Assembly (NCBI GenBank): GCA_034620365.1
Contig: JAQGEQ010000071.1
Coordinates: forward strand, 3,100,001-3,164,000
Direction of reading: 5' to 3'
Length of the DNA: 64,000 nucleotides
Origin: Pegea sp. RAD2-039
Taxonomy: Eukaryota; Chordata; Thaliacea; Salpida; Salpidae
The notes below the pieces were generated by a model. It made no database searches. It saw only the letters and a program-made list of their open reading frames with translations, and was not told the origin of the DNA. A program made the translations under genes and the position numbers. Positions 21,890-34,161 of this stretch are shown here, piece by piece (positions within the stretch are counted from its first letter, which is position 1; every line of letters starts with the position of its first letter).

Positions 21890-24476
21890 TTATGACCGTC
21901 TTTCCTTCTTACGCTTGTATGATTCAGAACCAAACTTACAAACCAAAATTCCTGCTGAGATTGTTATAATAGCAATCAAAGAACCAAGTAAGCCACGAAG
22001 ACGAATATCTAAAAACATCAAAGAAAATTCTTAAATATATTTGTAAAACTAATTATTTGTACAAAACTTCATAACGTGAAAGTACAATTTAGTTTAAGTG
22101 TATCAACTAAATATTTTCTTTAATTGAAATATATTCGATAAGCTCACAAAGATGTAATAAAATAAAAATCCAAGTTTACCTTCACAAACAGGTCTTACTA
22201 AGTTTATATCTTCACCACAATCACAAATATTGGGACCAATACATTGGGCTCCATTAATACACGCAGGGTTACATTCAGCTAAAAAGAAGTGATACAAAAT
22301 AAAAAAAAACAGTTTCACAAATCTTTTTAGTTATTACTCTAGACAAAAATTGTTAATTTATGCCAAGTAGGTTTATTTTGATTAGAAACCTGAATTTAAT
22401 TGAAAAAATGTAATCAATTCTCATTTACTTTCGTTGCAGTGTCTTCCCGTGTAATCATCTTCACAGCCAAACGGGCACAGCCCATATTCATCACAGTCTA
22501 CAAAATTTAATTTTCTCAAGTTAATAATTGATCATTTTCAAGTAAAGATTTGCCTAGTCTATTGCAAACAGTTTAAATTCACTCTTTTTTATAACATTGA
22601 AAATAAATCTATTTATAATATTTTGGATAAAAATTCAGCTAGCTCTAATTTTTAATGAAATTATATTCAAAACCTCTTTTTGAACTTTTCAAAATAACAT
22701 TGTCTTTTCACAATGTTAGTGAGTAGAAAATTATTGATTCAGTATGTTGCTGTTTAAAAAACTTTTAATCTTTTAGTAATATTGCGATAAAAACTGTGGT
22801 TTTTTCCCATTTTTATATTATTAACATTCTATATAATTGTTAACTGTTATATGTTTTGAGGACTACTGAAATGTCAAGTGTCACATCTTTGGATTTCTTT
22901 ATTTCTAACTTAATAGATGTTATTTGTGAGAATATGTATTAGTGGGAGGTGCTCTCTTCAGGCACCCTCCTTCGTATTTATTGAAATAAATAAAAAGTAA
23001 ATAAGTTTATAGTAAAATACTTTTAGCTTATTAATGCTTAGTTTTTACAACACTAAAGAAATAATTATTCACAACTTTATTTAGAATAGTATATTCAATA
23101 AAAAGTAGTACAATAAATTTGGTTATTTTAAATTGTTATCAAATTAATAAAAGCTTTTGTGAAAATAAAAGTTTAAATGTAAAAATAAAAAGTTGTTTAT
23201 GACATTTCTATCTTAACAGATGATGACCTTTTTAATAAGTAATAGACATTACATCAAATAAAAGCTCTGTTTGAATAGAAAACGATTACAAACACAAACA
23301 AACCCAGCATCATATAAATCTGCTAGTAACAGAAATGCTTGAACATAATATTTTAAACCAAACTTTAATCTAATACATATGTTTAATCCTAGAATATTAT
23401 TAATTCATTAGAATAAAGTTTATATATTTATGATAATATAATAAATATGTTTTAAAGTACCTTTTCCATTCCCGCTAACTACCATACACTGACCACAAAC
23501 ATTCATACAATCTTTTCCCCATGTCCCCGGAGCACAATAAGATTTTATAGGAGTATTACATTTTGCGCCTTCATAACCTTCGTAGCAGTTGTTTGGACAG
23601 TACCCGTCTTCTCCACAGTCCTCTGATAAGATACAACTTTAAAGATTAAGATGCAGCACCAAAAATAAATAAATGTTTTAATGTGACACATCAAATTTTA
23701 TGTTATTTACAAATTAATGAATGATTTTTATAAAAAATCAACCAAAAGTTAAATACTTTTGAATATAAAAAATAGTTTTACAAAAATATTAGATATGCAT
23801 AAACCGACTTTATAATTGATTTTTTTTAAGTTGTAGATTTAATTTTTAACTTTTTAGTAAAACAAATAAATCGAGTTATACAAACAAATTATTTGAACTA
23901 TCGACAGGTTGTTCAAATAAAAAGAAGCTGTACCTGGATTTTTATCAAGATCAACACAATATCCACAGTCATCGTCTTGACAAGATACAAATCCTTGAAA
24001 AAAGAAAGAATAAAAAAATTCAAGTTAAGATTCGTTTCTATTCTAGAAAGAAACTTATTATCGTAAAAATTATAGGTTTTCTCAGTTTTACGAAGCAATT
24101 GAAGCTATCATTAAAACGTTAAAATTTAAATAAAGTTGGTAGAAACTTAAATCAAGTATCTAAGAAGCTTTACAATGAAAATTTGTAAACAATTATCAAA
24201 ATCAATTCAAAAAAATGACTGTTAGAGGAAAAGCATAAAAAGCTAGTTCTCTACATTTGTATGAACAGTGAGATAAACATCAACAATTTATATTTTCTTT
24301 ATTAATAAGGTTTTTGAAATTTGTATACTTGATGCATTTACATAAGTTCAAAGTTAGAAATTAGTTTGAAAATATATATATCGTTTAAATAAATTTAAAT
24401 TTCTAATTCTTTTAAATAATGCCAATTTTGTTCACTTACCTATTAAAACAAAGGAAATTAGAAATTTTAATTGCAT
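21890..24476 (-). CDS. Small EGF-like type I membrane protein, 6 exons, 181 aa
   Basis: Six exons on the minus strand join in frame, with every intron in phase 1: 24440-24476, 23934-23993, 23461-23622, 22429-22497, 22180-22278, 21890-22008. The start (MQLKFLISFVLIG) is a signal peptide, with likely cleavage near SC/Q. The ectodomain is cysteine-rich with EGF/laminin-EGF-like pieces: 'EDCGEDGYCPNNCYEGYEG', 'YCAPGTWGKDCMNVCGQC', 'DCDEYGLCPFGC', and 'ECNPACINGAQCIGPNICDC'. The last exon encodes one transmembrane helix (LLGSLIAIITISAGILV) and a short basic tail ending 'YKRKKERRS'. Phase 1 modules are typical of shuffled extracellular domains. Overall it looks like a short relative of MEGF/SREC-type receptors, but no orthologue is recognised. 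A role in adhesion or ligand binding is inference. Confidence 0.8.
22740..22995 (+). mobile_element. 3' end of a LINE (family C) in an intron
   Basis: Non-coding 3' terminus matching 27185-27415 over about 230 bases, including 'TTGAGGACTACT.AAATG', 'TTTCTAACTTAATAGAT', 'GGTGCTCTCTTCAGGCACCC' and a terminal AAATAAATAAA. It lies antisense in the 23460-22498 intron of the EGF-like gene. 5'-truncated. Confidence 0.8.
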
Positions 24477-24479
24477 TTC

Positions 24480-25984
24480 CACCTCTTATAAACTTTTCTA
24501 CAAATAATAAGTATTCATTAAAATCGCTAGAAACCAGAATTTCTGTTGTATATTTACTTACAGCGCTAATCATTCACAATGAAAACGTGAAACAAAATTT
24601 GTGAAACAGTAATTTTATGTAAGGTAGTTTAATTAACTATTACTAAAATGAATTTTGATATTTCAAATGCAAACTTATTCTACATGTTTACAAACGAGTA
24701 CTTTTTTAAGTTACATAATAGAACAATTTAAGCGAACATTTTTATACAACTATTTTACAATCTATTTTGGGCAACTTGATGTTTTGTTTCTAACAGTACT
24801 ACAACAAATTAGCAATTACTGTTATAGCAGTTTATCAAAAAAAAGATAGTTTTATTCCCAAAAATATTCATCCTCTTACTAAATAAAAGTAAATCAAAAA
24901 AATAACACGATCACTGAAAGTGAACTTGGATGAAGCCCGCTCTTATAATGTAAAAAAAGAACTACATTTCAGTGCGACGTACTTTCTAATCACAAGTTTA
25001 ACTAAAATGTCATTTTTTAACTTGATACCGAACACAGCTTTAGCCTAAAAATCAAATCTAATACAATATGAGCGATTCACTTTTGTTTAAATAATTATTT
25101 GTTTAAAATAGAAAGACAACCTTCAAAACCTTCAAAAATATAATTTAAGCACGATTTCTTTAAAATTTAATAGGTACAGCGACGAGATGGAACTGGTGAT
25201 CAAACTGATTAGTAACTAATTCATTGTGCTTAGTAAGCGTGAGTACAAATCGCACCTATTCGTCGAAGATACAATTTTCTCCGCTTTAATACGCCACCTA
25301 GCGAGCACAAAAAATAAATTTTCCGACTATTGGTAGATAGTGCTTCTGCCTTATTAAATGCTTCTAAATCAGGAAATTTCTGAACCTCGATGCCCTTTCC
25401 CAGGTTACTGGACAGGTTACAGAGTAGCGAATCTGAAGAGAAAAGATTGTTCATTGAACGCTACACTTTACTATAATTAAACTAATGCACAAGTAAAGGA
25501 TGTAAACCAAGATACAACTTTAACATTCCTATAGCGATGGTGGTGGAAGATAGTATCTGGAAGCTAAAGTAAGAATTTTTGTATCAAAAGAATCAGGAAG
25601 TATTTATTAGTTTTATTTTATTAAGAAATAAGTATTTCTTCATAAGTATGTTCTTATATGTAGCTTAGCTTAAACTATTGACGGAGTATACTCATCATAT
25701 ATCTGATAACGTTCAGCAAATTTGATGGTGAACAAAATGAGAAAAATCATTTTAGCTAGATCATCTAGGACTTATTTTAAGGGTTTTTAAGACGCTGATC
25801 TTAAGTATGGAATTAGTTTATCTGGATTGACTTTAGATTGAAATATATGTATGCTGCATAAACCTAATAATTTATGAGAAAACTTAGTAGTAAAAGTAAT
25901 CTTATTAGATACAGTTTATACTCTTCCATAGTTGAATTGTATTAAAAATGTATTTTCAGAGTGTTACAAACTCCATTAAATATC
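24480..25984. other. Intergenic, no gene seen
   Basis: It contains the promoter side of the leftward EGF-like gene. The open frames at 24419-24604, 24655-24849 and 25230-25454 have no family features and are not called. Confidence 0.4.
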
Positions 25985-27010
25985 TGTTTTTTTTATTATC
26001 CAACGCGTAGCTGTAGACAGTTAGTTATAGCGAACTACATAAAACTAATGAAAGGTCTCAAGTACTGCAGTTAGAGATCACTATCGTAGGAAACGTAGGA
26101 AGACTGCAGAAAAATATAAGAAAGTATAAATTATGAATCAAGAGAAAAAAAATAAACAGCAAAAACGAAGAAACATTTTTATTATTGTTTACAAAATTAA
26201 TTAAATCTTATTTTTAAACAAAACTTTAAGAGTTGATAGATTTTGATGTAGTGATTAAGTCAAGAAAAAAATCAAAGCTGTTAGCTTATTGAAAGAGTGT
26301 TAGTTTATTGGATATTATCAAAGTAAATAAGTGGGTTAATTAATAAAGACAAACCTCCGAAAACTTATGCAAGATTACGATCTTTAAAGAGCTCATTAAA
26401 TTTAAAATGATAGAAACCGTTAAGAATTTTAAACAATAGTACGAGGTTGTTAAGAAGGTATATTGCAGGGATTTAATATTAGGCTTTAAAGACAGACTTT
26501 GTATGAAAAAAAGGTTTTCTACATCTAAGAAAAGCTTTCTTACTTAATGTTTTTTTAACGGATTCAAGCTTTAGGATACTTTTTTTAAGTGAGGACTCTA
26601 TACGGAAGTTTTATAATGTAATTTGGGACGGATGTATGTAGCAAAATGTTTTTCAGTGGTTGAGTTAACATATTTGAGAATTTGGTATGTAGCAACAGGA
26701 CTGAAAGATTCTGCAGAAATAGTCTACGTGGTAAGCCTATTTTAAACCGATAAAAATCCCTAAACATTAATGACAGAGAATTGGGATTTTTTTTCTTAAG
26801 TAGAAATTAGATGATGATAGCTTAAAGTTTGAGAGTTTATCTATTGAGAGATGGAAAAATTTATCAGTAGCTAGCTTTAGTTGTTTAAATTGAATTCACA
26901 GGTCAATTGAATCCAAAGAAGATTGAAGAGTAAGAGAGTCAGTAGTAAAAATTTGGAATCGTAAACAGTCAGTAATACCATTGGTATAAATATTGAAGAA
27001 AAGAAGGTCA
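25985..27010 (-). mobile_element. LINE family A remnant, copy 2
   Basis: Read on the minus strand from 27010 downward: 'FFNIYTNGITD' and '..LTLQSSLDSI' (RT motif region), then '..LLNNLVLLFKILNGF' (C-terminal RT region, typical R..DLI..(Y/F)KI.NG), then '..LKVLFKNKI'. The same order and wording occur in copy 1 (LLFNIYIDDITN) and copy 3. Stops in all frames. The 3' end near 25990 shares a short tail with the other copies. Confidence 0.65.
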
Positions 27011-27044
27011 ATAATTAGAGACGACACGCATTACACCTTAATAA

Positions 27045-27415
27045 GCCCGTATCACCTGGTACATTAATCAAAGCAAATTTTTCTCATACCGCACAATTAG
27101 TACTTGGAACCAGCTGCTATCAGACATTGTCATGTCAGAATCACTCGTGTTGTTCAAGCAGAAGTTGAACCGTTATAACATTGCCAACATTTGCATTTTT
27201 AAACTGTGATTTTTTCTCTTTTTTATATTATTAATATTCTATGTAATTGTTCACTGTTATATGCTTTGAGGACTACTAAAATGAATGAAATGCCATGAAT
27301 TACATCTTTTTGTTTCTATATTTCTAACTTAATAGATATTATTTGTAAGAATGTGTGTTAGCGAGAGGTGCTCTCTTCAGTCACCCTTCTTCGGATTTAT
27401 GGAAATAAATAAATA
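27045..27415 (+). mobile_element. LINE family C, C-terminal RT plus 3' end
   Basis: From about 27075 one frame reads 'FFSYRTISTWNQLLSD', then 'SESLVLFKQKLNRY'. This matches the usual CR1/L2 ending (FF..R....WN.LP..(V/I)..S...FK..L(D/N)). A 3' UTR follows, ending 'GGTGCTCTCTTCAG.CACCC.TCTTCG' and an AAATAAATAAATA tail. 5'-truncated. It sits between two minus-strand family A pieces. Confidence 0.75.
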
Positions 27416-27579
27416 AATAGATAGATAATTTTCTATCAAGATCTTGATAAGAGAATGTTATAATCCAAAAAATGATTTTTCATACTTTCAGTTAAAAAAC
27501 TAACAAACTTTTAATATAATCTTTATTCTCTTTTTGATTATAAATATATTGCTTTCGTATTGAAACATATTTCATAAAT

Positions 27580-28260
27580 TCGTTTACTTATTCGACGTGT
27601 GGCTACGAGTGACAAGCTATACAGCTTTTATAGTGAACAGAAACAAAATAAGATGAGTGGAAAGGTAATCCAAAGCTTTAAGAATAATATTTTATCATAA
27701 AGGATATAGAAAGAATAGGAATACTACAAAGGCATACGTAAAATATAAGTTATCAAAAAATCAAATTAATAAAATAAGTTATGAAGATGAATAAACTGGC
27801 AGTGGTACATATCACTAATTAAGGAAACTGCATAAATCTTGTTTTTAAGCAAAGATAGGGCAGATTTTGGTGTAGTGATGGAGTCGGAAAGAAAACTCCA
27901 AACTTTGGTTGCCTTATTGAAACAGCTGTTACTCCACTGGATGTTATTAAAGTTGTTGAATAGTTTGGTTTTGAATGATGAGCCTGTGAGGACGTTTAAA
28001 AGATTTTGTTCTTTGTAGAATTCGTTAAAGTTAAGATGACAAAAACCATTAATAATAGTAGTACGAGGTCAGATAAAACGCGTCGATGTTGCAAGGATCT
28101 TATATTGAGCTTATGTTGTTCTTCCTTTGAAGAGAAGAGCGTGCCACATCTAGGATAATCTTTTCTTAGCAAACCATTTTTGAACTGAGACAAGCTGTAT
28201 AATAAAGGCGAAGACTCCATACGGAAAAGTTAAACTCGAATTTAAGACAGGTGCATGAGG
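27580..28260 (-). mobile_element. LINE family A remnant, copy 3
   Basis: The minus-strand frame from about 28200 reads 'FKNGLLRKDYPRCGTLFSSK', then 'LNIRSLQHRRVLSDLVLL'. This is the standard LINE C-terminal segment (RR.TR.I...L.Y..RL..L...SLE.RR...DLI). Further on it reads 'ATKVWSFLSDSITTPKSALS'. Only the C-terminal quarter remains. About 350 bases align with copy 2. Confidence 0.72.
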
Positions 28261-28589
28261 TGAAAAGTTTCAAAAGTGTCCAAATATTTCTGGTCTTTGA
28301 GTATTATAGAATTTGGTATTAAATAATGAACCTATTATGAAAAATATTTTAAATCATACGAGATGAAGATGTCCAAGTCGTTAATGACTTGACATTTGGA
28401 ATTTTATTGTTGCTTAAACAAAAGTAATTTGATGTTTGGTAAGAGTTCAAAAATCTATTTATGTAATTTATAAATTCTTCAGACTAAAAATATTATTACA
28501 AATTTTACAAGTTTCTTGTCATTCGAACTTATATATCAAAATTTTTCAAGTAAAGATTTGCGTAAGAGTATTTCGAAACCATTCAAAAC

Positions 28590-29075
28590 AAACATCATCA
28601 AGATCAATAAAAGCTGAGATCAGCAACCGTATCGTTAAAGCATCGGCCATGTTTGTACGGTTCACCTCCAGGACTTGAGATAATCGAATTTATCCATCAA
28701 AACTAAGGTTACCATCTGCAAAGCCTTTGTTTGCAGTACGCTGTTGTACGCCAGAAGCCTTCTACTTCAAAGGTTAACGGAAATCAACTTATGACCTTTC
28801 ATTTATGCTGTCTTTGTCGTATCCTGCATATAAGGTGAAAAAAAAAAGGTCTCAAACAAAGAAACCTTCAAGTGCACTGGTCTGACAACAATGTACCACA
28901 TGTTAAGCCAACACACGTTAGATGGAAGATAGACGAGTCCCAAGAGATCTGTTGTGTGAGAGATCTTTTAACTGCAAATATAACATCGGTTGTTCTTGTC
29001 TTTGTTTTAAAGATACTTGCAAGCGTGAAATGCAATTGCTTGACATTGATACCAGCAAAAGAGAAGAAATAGCAA
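28590..29075 (+). mobile_element. RTE-like LINE fragment (RT C-terminus)
   Basis: Degenerate frames read 'AEISNRIVKASAMFVRFTSR', then '..PSKLRLPSAKPLFAVRCC' and 'TFHLCCLCRILHI'; then near 28885-29070 'HVRWKIDES' and 'VVLVFVLKILASVKCN'. These match the order EI..RI.KA..AF..L, ..TK...Y.A.V...LLYG, FH.RCLR.IL.I, RWLGHV.RM and G.P.LRFKD..K in RTE-type endonuclease/reverse transcriptases. It differs from families A and C. Heavily mutated. Confidence 0.6.
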
Positions 29076-29079
29076 TAGA

Positions 29080-30394
29080 TTGCTCCAAATAATGTTCTTA
29101 CTCTGTAAGTAACAAAAGGATAGAGAAGAAAAATTAGCATCAAAGAAAAGAAAGAAACTTTAAAAAAAGTTTAAGTTCTTTTGTATTTCACTGTTTTGTT
29201 TTTGACATCATCTCTATACACCCAGCATGTTACGCCCTACTTGACCGAACCAGTCTATTATTGTAAAATATTTCGAAACATCGGTGTTTTCTGCTTATTA
29301 GAACTAAACCAAAATCAACATTAAAAAAAGCTTTAAATTGTATTTTGAATAAACTCGTTCGACTTCTTTGTAAGCGGTAAGTAGTGTCAAAAAATATTTT
29401 CGAATTATCAAAAATGAAATTCAACAAAAAAGTTGTTTACTTGAACCTACATGAGTTCTTCAGTTGACTTCCAGAAATTAAAGATTTCTTAATTGTTAAA
29501 AACAAAGATTTATATTGATGACAAGGCATAACCTTTTAGTTTCTTCAAACTAGTCAAAAATTTTCAGTTTATTCGAACTAGTAGTGTTGTTATTCAAATT
29601 TCTACAAGAGTTCAACTTTTACTCAAGTTGTTATTGACTGGTAAAAACGGAATCTAAAGAAAATAATCATAAAATTCTTTGATCAAATGTTAAAGATATT
29701 CCAATATTATAAAATAAAAAGGTTTTCTATTTAATAAAATACTTAGGTCAAATCTACTTTTCTTAAAAACTTGGTTAACCGGTTTATTAGCGTTTTTCTA
29801 TGCAGCTGTATAATTAATTCTCATCTTAAATCATTCAAAGATGCAACAATAAATATTTGTTTAATACAAAACTGGGTGATGATTCGTAAAACAACTCTTT
29901 GTAAACGTTTGTAAAACGTTTTAGTAACAAAATTAATGAAAAATGTTCTAATGATTACAAAATTTATCTAACCACAAAGAAACCACAAAGAATTTGATCA
30001 ACACATTTAAAAAAGTAGCCAATTAAACAAATGCTGGAATTTACATAATATATGGTTCATGTGATGAATAAGACTTCGGTAATCATCTACTGCAGGCTAT
30101 ATATACAAGAAATGTATTACTAAAAAATTATAAGATACTAGAAAAGGCTAAAATAAGAATTAATATAGTTGTGAACATAACAACTTAAAATATTGAAACG
30201 AATGTTTGAAACAAACGTTCATAACTGACTATAAAGATTTTTAGTTTTGTTTGTTGAAAAAAGTGAGATGTTTTGTTGCCTTTTTAATAAACATTCAAAG
30301 AAGCCTTGTAGTCAGTTGAAGCTGCTAAGTAATAATACAAAATATGGGCAATACTGAGATAGATGAAAGGCTAAGTTGATAGGCTGCTAATCTA
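29080..30394. other. Intergenic, nothing seen
   Basis: AT-rich sequence with no coding signal on either strand. Confidence 0.4.
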
Positions 30395-30780
30395 TTGAGC
30401 TTTATAAGCTTCACTTTGAACTCTACCTTGTCATTAAAGATATGGCCGCGTTTTATTTCACCACGAGGCTATGAGTACGGAAAGACGGAAAGTATTTTTC
30501 CCAGCCATGAGCAAATATTGTCACTATCCTGTGGTTGTTTCGGGAGAAGAAAAGTTATAGAAGTAAAACCAACGAGAAAATTTACGATCCGTTAACCTCG
30601 ATGCCACAGTCCCAAGTCATTGGACTGTGTCATCGAACAACAGACCTAAGAATTGTAATAACTCAGCGCACGTTACTTTCCTCTCTATTCAAGCCCCATG
30701 TGCGGCAAAAATAATGGCTCTGAACTTTCTCTTTCCGACAAAGTTCAACCAAAAAAAAAGTTAATATCCTTTTTTTTACA
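30395..30780. other. GC-richer block just upstream of insulin-like gene 1
   Basis: A block of clearly higher GC than its flanks, ending at a polypyrimidine tract plus ACAG acceptor (30766-30780), 24 bases before the insulin-like ATG. It holds an 8-bp perfect inverted repeat (CACAGTCC at 30605-30612, GGACTGTG at 30622-30629, 9-base loop). A 66-codon frame at 30395-30595 has no family features. It may be a 5' UTR exon or promoter of the downstream gene, or an old repeat. Confidence 0.35.
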
Positions 30781-30804
30781 GATCGATCTACTAAAAAATC
30801 AGGA

Positions 30805-31535
30805 ATGACAAATTTAGTGAACTTTTCATTGTACTTAACAGTCTTGGTGTTACTTATGGTGTCAGAATGTAAAGGGAATGCTGGAGTAATTGAAGAAATT
30901 AAATCAACAACTGAATCCTTAATGATTCCTGGAGGTTATGATCCCTCTCATCGAGGACAAATGTGCGGTGATCATTATCGTGAGGTTTACAAAACAATTT
31001 GTGGTGAATACCCACCAGGAGTAATGCCAACATTGCAACGTGTTTTATGTTGTAAATATCGTAAGTTTTTCTGAATGTTCTATTTTTAATATTTTTATTT
31101 ATACTAATGTTGTTATCAAGCTAATTTTACTAAATATAGTATTATGCAAAAAAATGTTTAATTAGCGAGAAGCGATACGTGCCGAAGAAGCAAGCAACAA
31201 TTTGGACCTTACTCTTATAAATGCCGTCTTAATCACTTACCAGTTATAATCCGAAACCGTAGAAGTCATTCGAAAGAGATCAGGTTTGTTTCTTTAACTT
31301 TAACTTTAAGGTTTATTTTTTTTATCACGTTTTAAGAAAAAATAATCTTACATTCTTGAAATTACTTTATATGTTTTAAAAAATCACGGTATTTAGCACT
31401 TTGCTAACTTTGCTTTTCATCAGGTATTTGGCAAAAAGTACTCCTACAGCGCTTAAAGTTAATTGCTGCCTTAAAGGATGTTATTATGGCGAAATATTTA
31501 CTTCTTGTTGGAGCAAAATTAGGAACAATTACTAA
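30805..31535 (+). CDS. Insulin-like prohormone 1 with extra Cys module, 161 aa
   Basis: Three exons (30805-31060, 31166-31283, 31424-31535; intron phases 1 and 2). Residues 1-24 are a signal peptide (VNFSLYLTVLVLLMVSE core). B-chain-like segment: C54-x11-C66 with C-G after each Cys (CGDHY...ICGE), as in insulin B. A-chain-like segment: C139-C140-x3-C144-x8-C153, exactly the insulin A signature, followed by W154. Between them is a second set, C82-C83-x7-C91-x13-C105, containing '(F)GPY' and 'CR'; the paralogue at 34162-34955 shares it. Insulin peptides are secreted and act on receptor tyrosine kinases, or relaxin-type GPCRs. The only dibasic site near the A-chain is N-R-R at 116-118; R92-R93 lies inside the middle module. 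So processing into two chains is uncertain. 'PGGYDP' precedes the B-chain. Acceptor-like ACAG at 30780 suggests an upstream leader exon. Confidence 0.85.
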
Positions 31536-31539
31536 TAAC

Positions 31540-34160
31540 CTTATTGATTCTTCAGTTATATTTTCTTTACACTTTTGGTTCTAGGTTATTAATGTAGATT
31601 ATTTGTAAACCAGTTTCTATTTTCTATCGTTCCATTTACGATTTCTATTTAAAATTTAAGCTAATAAATAAACAAAAATACAAAGAGTGTGAACTATGAA
31701 AAATCCTTTAAAAAATATGCAGAATACTTTTACTTAGGTATACTAGCCTCATAATATTCAGATGCAAGTTCAGAACGTAGATTAGATGCTTTAAGCATCA
31801 AAATAACTCTAAAATATTATTATTATTTACTTAAGTTCTAATACTCCTAAAAGACTAGTCAATACTAAATTTAGATATTTTTTAGAAAGATAAGATTCTT
31901 GTAAAGTAAAGTTCTATTATCAAATGAGCACCACTTTGTATAGTACGTGCTTGTTTTGGCTTCTTACAGATGATATTTGTCTGTACGGTAAGATAATCTT
32001 CTGTTATATAGTTCAACCATATCTTGACCATACCAGTTGTTTTTTAAGAATAATAATTGGTTTAAAATTGTGAGTTTGTTTAAAAATGTTAGTATTTTCT
32101 GAAGCATCTACCTTCGTTTATGAGACAACTAATTAATTTGTTTTAAAATGACAGACTTCAAGTGAAAGTTTTTAGTAGTAGCATCGTTGACGAAAAATAT
32201 TGACTATTGATCAATGGAGCACGAGCTTTCTATCGCAAAAGTCAATAAATAGATAAAAGGTCAATAAATAACGCTCAAATTATGTAGCAACTATAAAAGA
32301 AATATAACAAAACTTTATATTAAAAAAAAACTACAAACTGATTATGAGCAGAGGCGAAAAAGTAATTACGAAAAAGCAAGCTCAGCGGGTAGGATGGAAA
32401 ACTCAGTTTTCTACTTCTATTATTTTTTCTTTAAAAAAGGAAATTCAAAAATCTGAAGTTACATCGGAATCAGCTTACTGCTGAGTCACTTGTGAAAATG
32501 GTAGTAGGCATAACTGTTTGAAATATAAAAATCTGTGTTAGTTTTTAAACTAACAAAAATTAAAAACAAAAACTTTTTGATTAGTCAATGTATTTCTCAT
32601 TTTCTACACTCATATTGATTTACAATGCCCCAATAAATACTTACAACAAAGTAAATATTTCTTCCAATTTTCTGACTAACGTATTTAATTCTTTATATCG
32701 TAAAAACTTATCATGTCTTTATGTCAAGACATTTAAGCATTTAGGTTAAATCCACATTAAATCATCAATAACTTTATTCAGATTATGTTCTCACTACTAC
32801 AAAGCTCTTTTAATGACTTTATCTCAGGTGAAGTTTATATGAAAATGATATGAATAATTTTTAGTGAAGTATTTTTTAATTGTTTAGATTTTATTCTTAT
32901 AATTCTTTAAAAACTTATTTTTAGTTGCAGTAATACTTTCGAACATTATTAAAACCGTTCTCAAAATGTTATTGATAAAAGTAAGTTAGTTTTTACTAGA
33001 AATTACATGAATCCAATTCAGATATATAATTTATAAATATTGTTTAAAAAAAGTTTGTTTCATCAAATAGAACATATAGTTTAAATTTGTTGTTGAGAGT
33101 TATTTTTCAGATAACTGAGTTACATAAAGGTGATTAATTTTATATATTTTAAATAAGATATCCCAAAAGTTTTAATTTGATGAATGCAAAAACTGTTATA
33201 CTCTTCATAAATGACATAAAACATTTGTTCTAGTTTTTTTTTTACTTTTCACTATAGGGGTGATTATTCGTTTTTCTTTTATCAAAATGTTTCTAATTTT
33301 TTAACAATTTTACACTGATACAACTAAATGTTTAATATTTTAATAGCAAAACCATCTTACCATCAAATTATAGTTTCTGTATATCTACTAAACAATTTTT
33401 AAAAATCTCTCTTTTTTCATAGTGTAAGTAGTTCGTCTAGATTCTCCTATTTAAAGTATAGCAGAACTTTAATCAAATAACTTGTGCATAATTAGCTAAC
33501 TATAACTGTTGTGACAAAACTAATAAACTTTCTTTATTATATTAAACAAGTTTAACGTAAATGAAGTAAAAAGGATAAATTTTATGAAATGAATTTTGAT
33601 ATAAGCTTCAATTTATTTATTTTAGTTTTGTTATCTCACATTGTTTACTATTTAAGCTTTATTTTTTTTAAGTTTCAAATAATTTAGTGTCCAATGCTTT
33701 AGGTTTTAAATATTATTTATATTAGTTAAAGAATCAAATTCTTTTAAAACATCGATTTTAATTTAATTTTATTAAACAAGTTTTTTAAGTTGCAATTAAT
33801 TGACTTAATTGCTAATTTCTTTAAAAAAACATTTTGATACATTAAAGCTTAAGATATAACAAGTATTATATGAGATTAAACCAGTTATGTAAATATCATT
33901 TCCCAAGAAGGTACTTAACTCAGTAGACTCTCTTATATTTTAATGGTTACAAACTTAATAAAGTTAACTAATTTAATATTTCTGTATGCTTTTGTAATTT
34001 CAACATTTAAGATGAAATTTAAAACTTTATTGTTCATATCTAGCAATGAAATATTCTCGGTTGATAAGTTTTTAAACAGATGACAAAGAAATGCATATAA
34101 CATAGAAGTGTATTACCAAGCCAACTGAATATTAATGATTAATTTAAATGCCATATGTAC
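31540..34160. other. Spacer between the two convergent insulin-like genes
   Basis: AT-rich. No gene or transposon was recognised. It holds both 3' ends, including AATAAA near 31664 for gene 1. Confidence 0.45.
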
Positions 34161-34161
34161 T

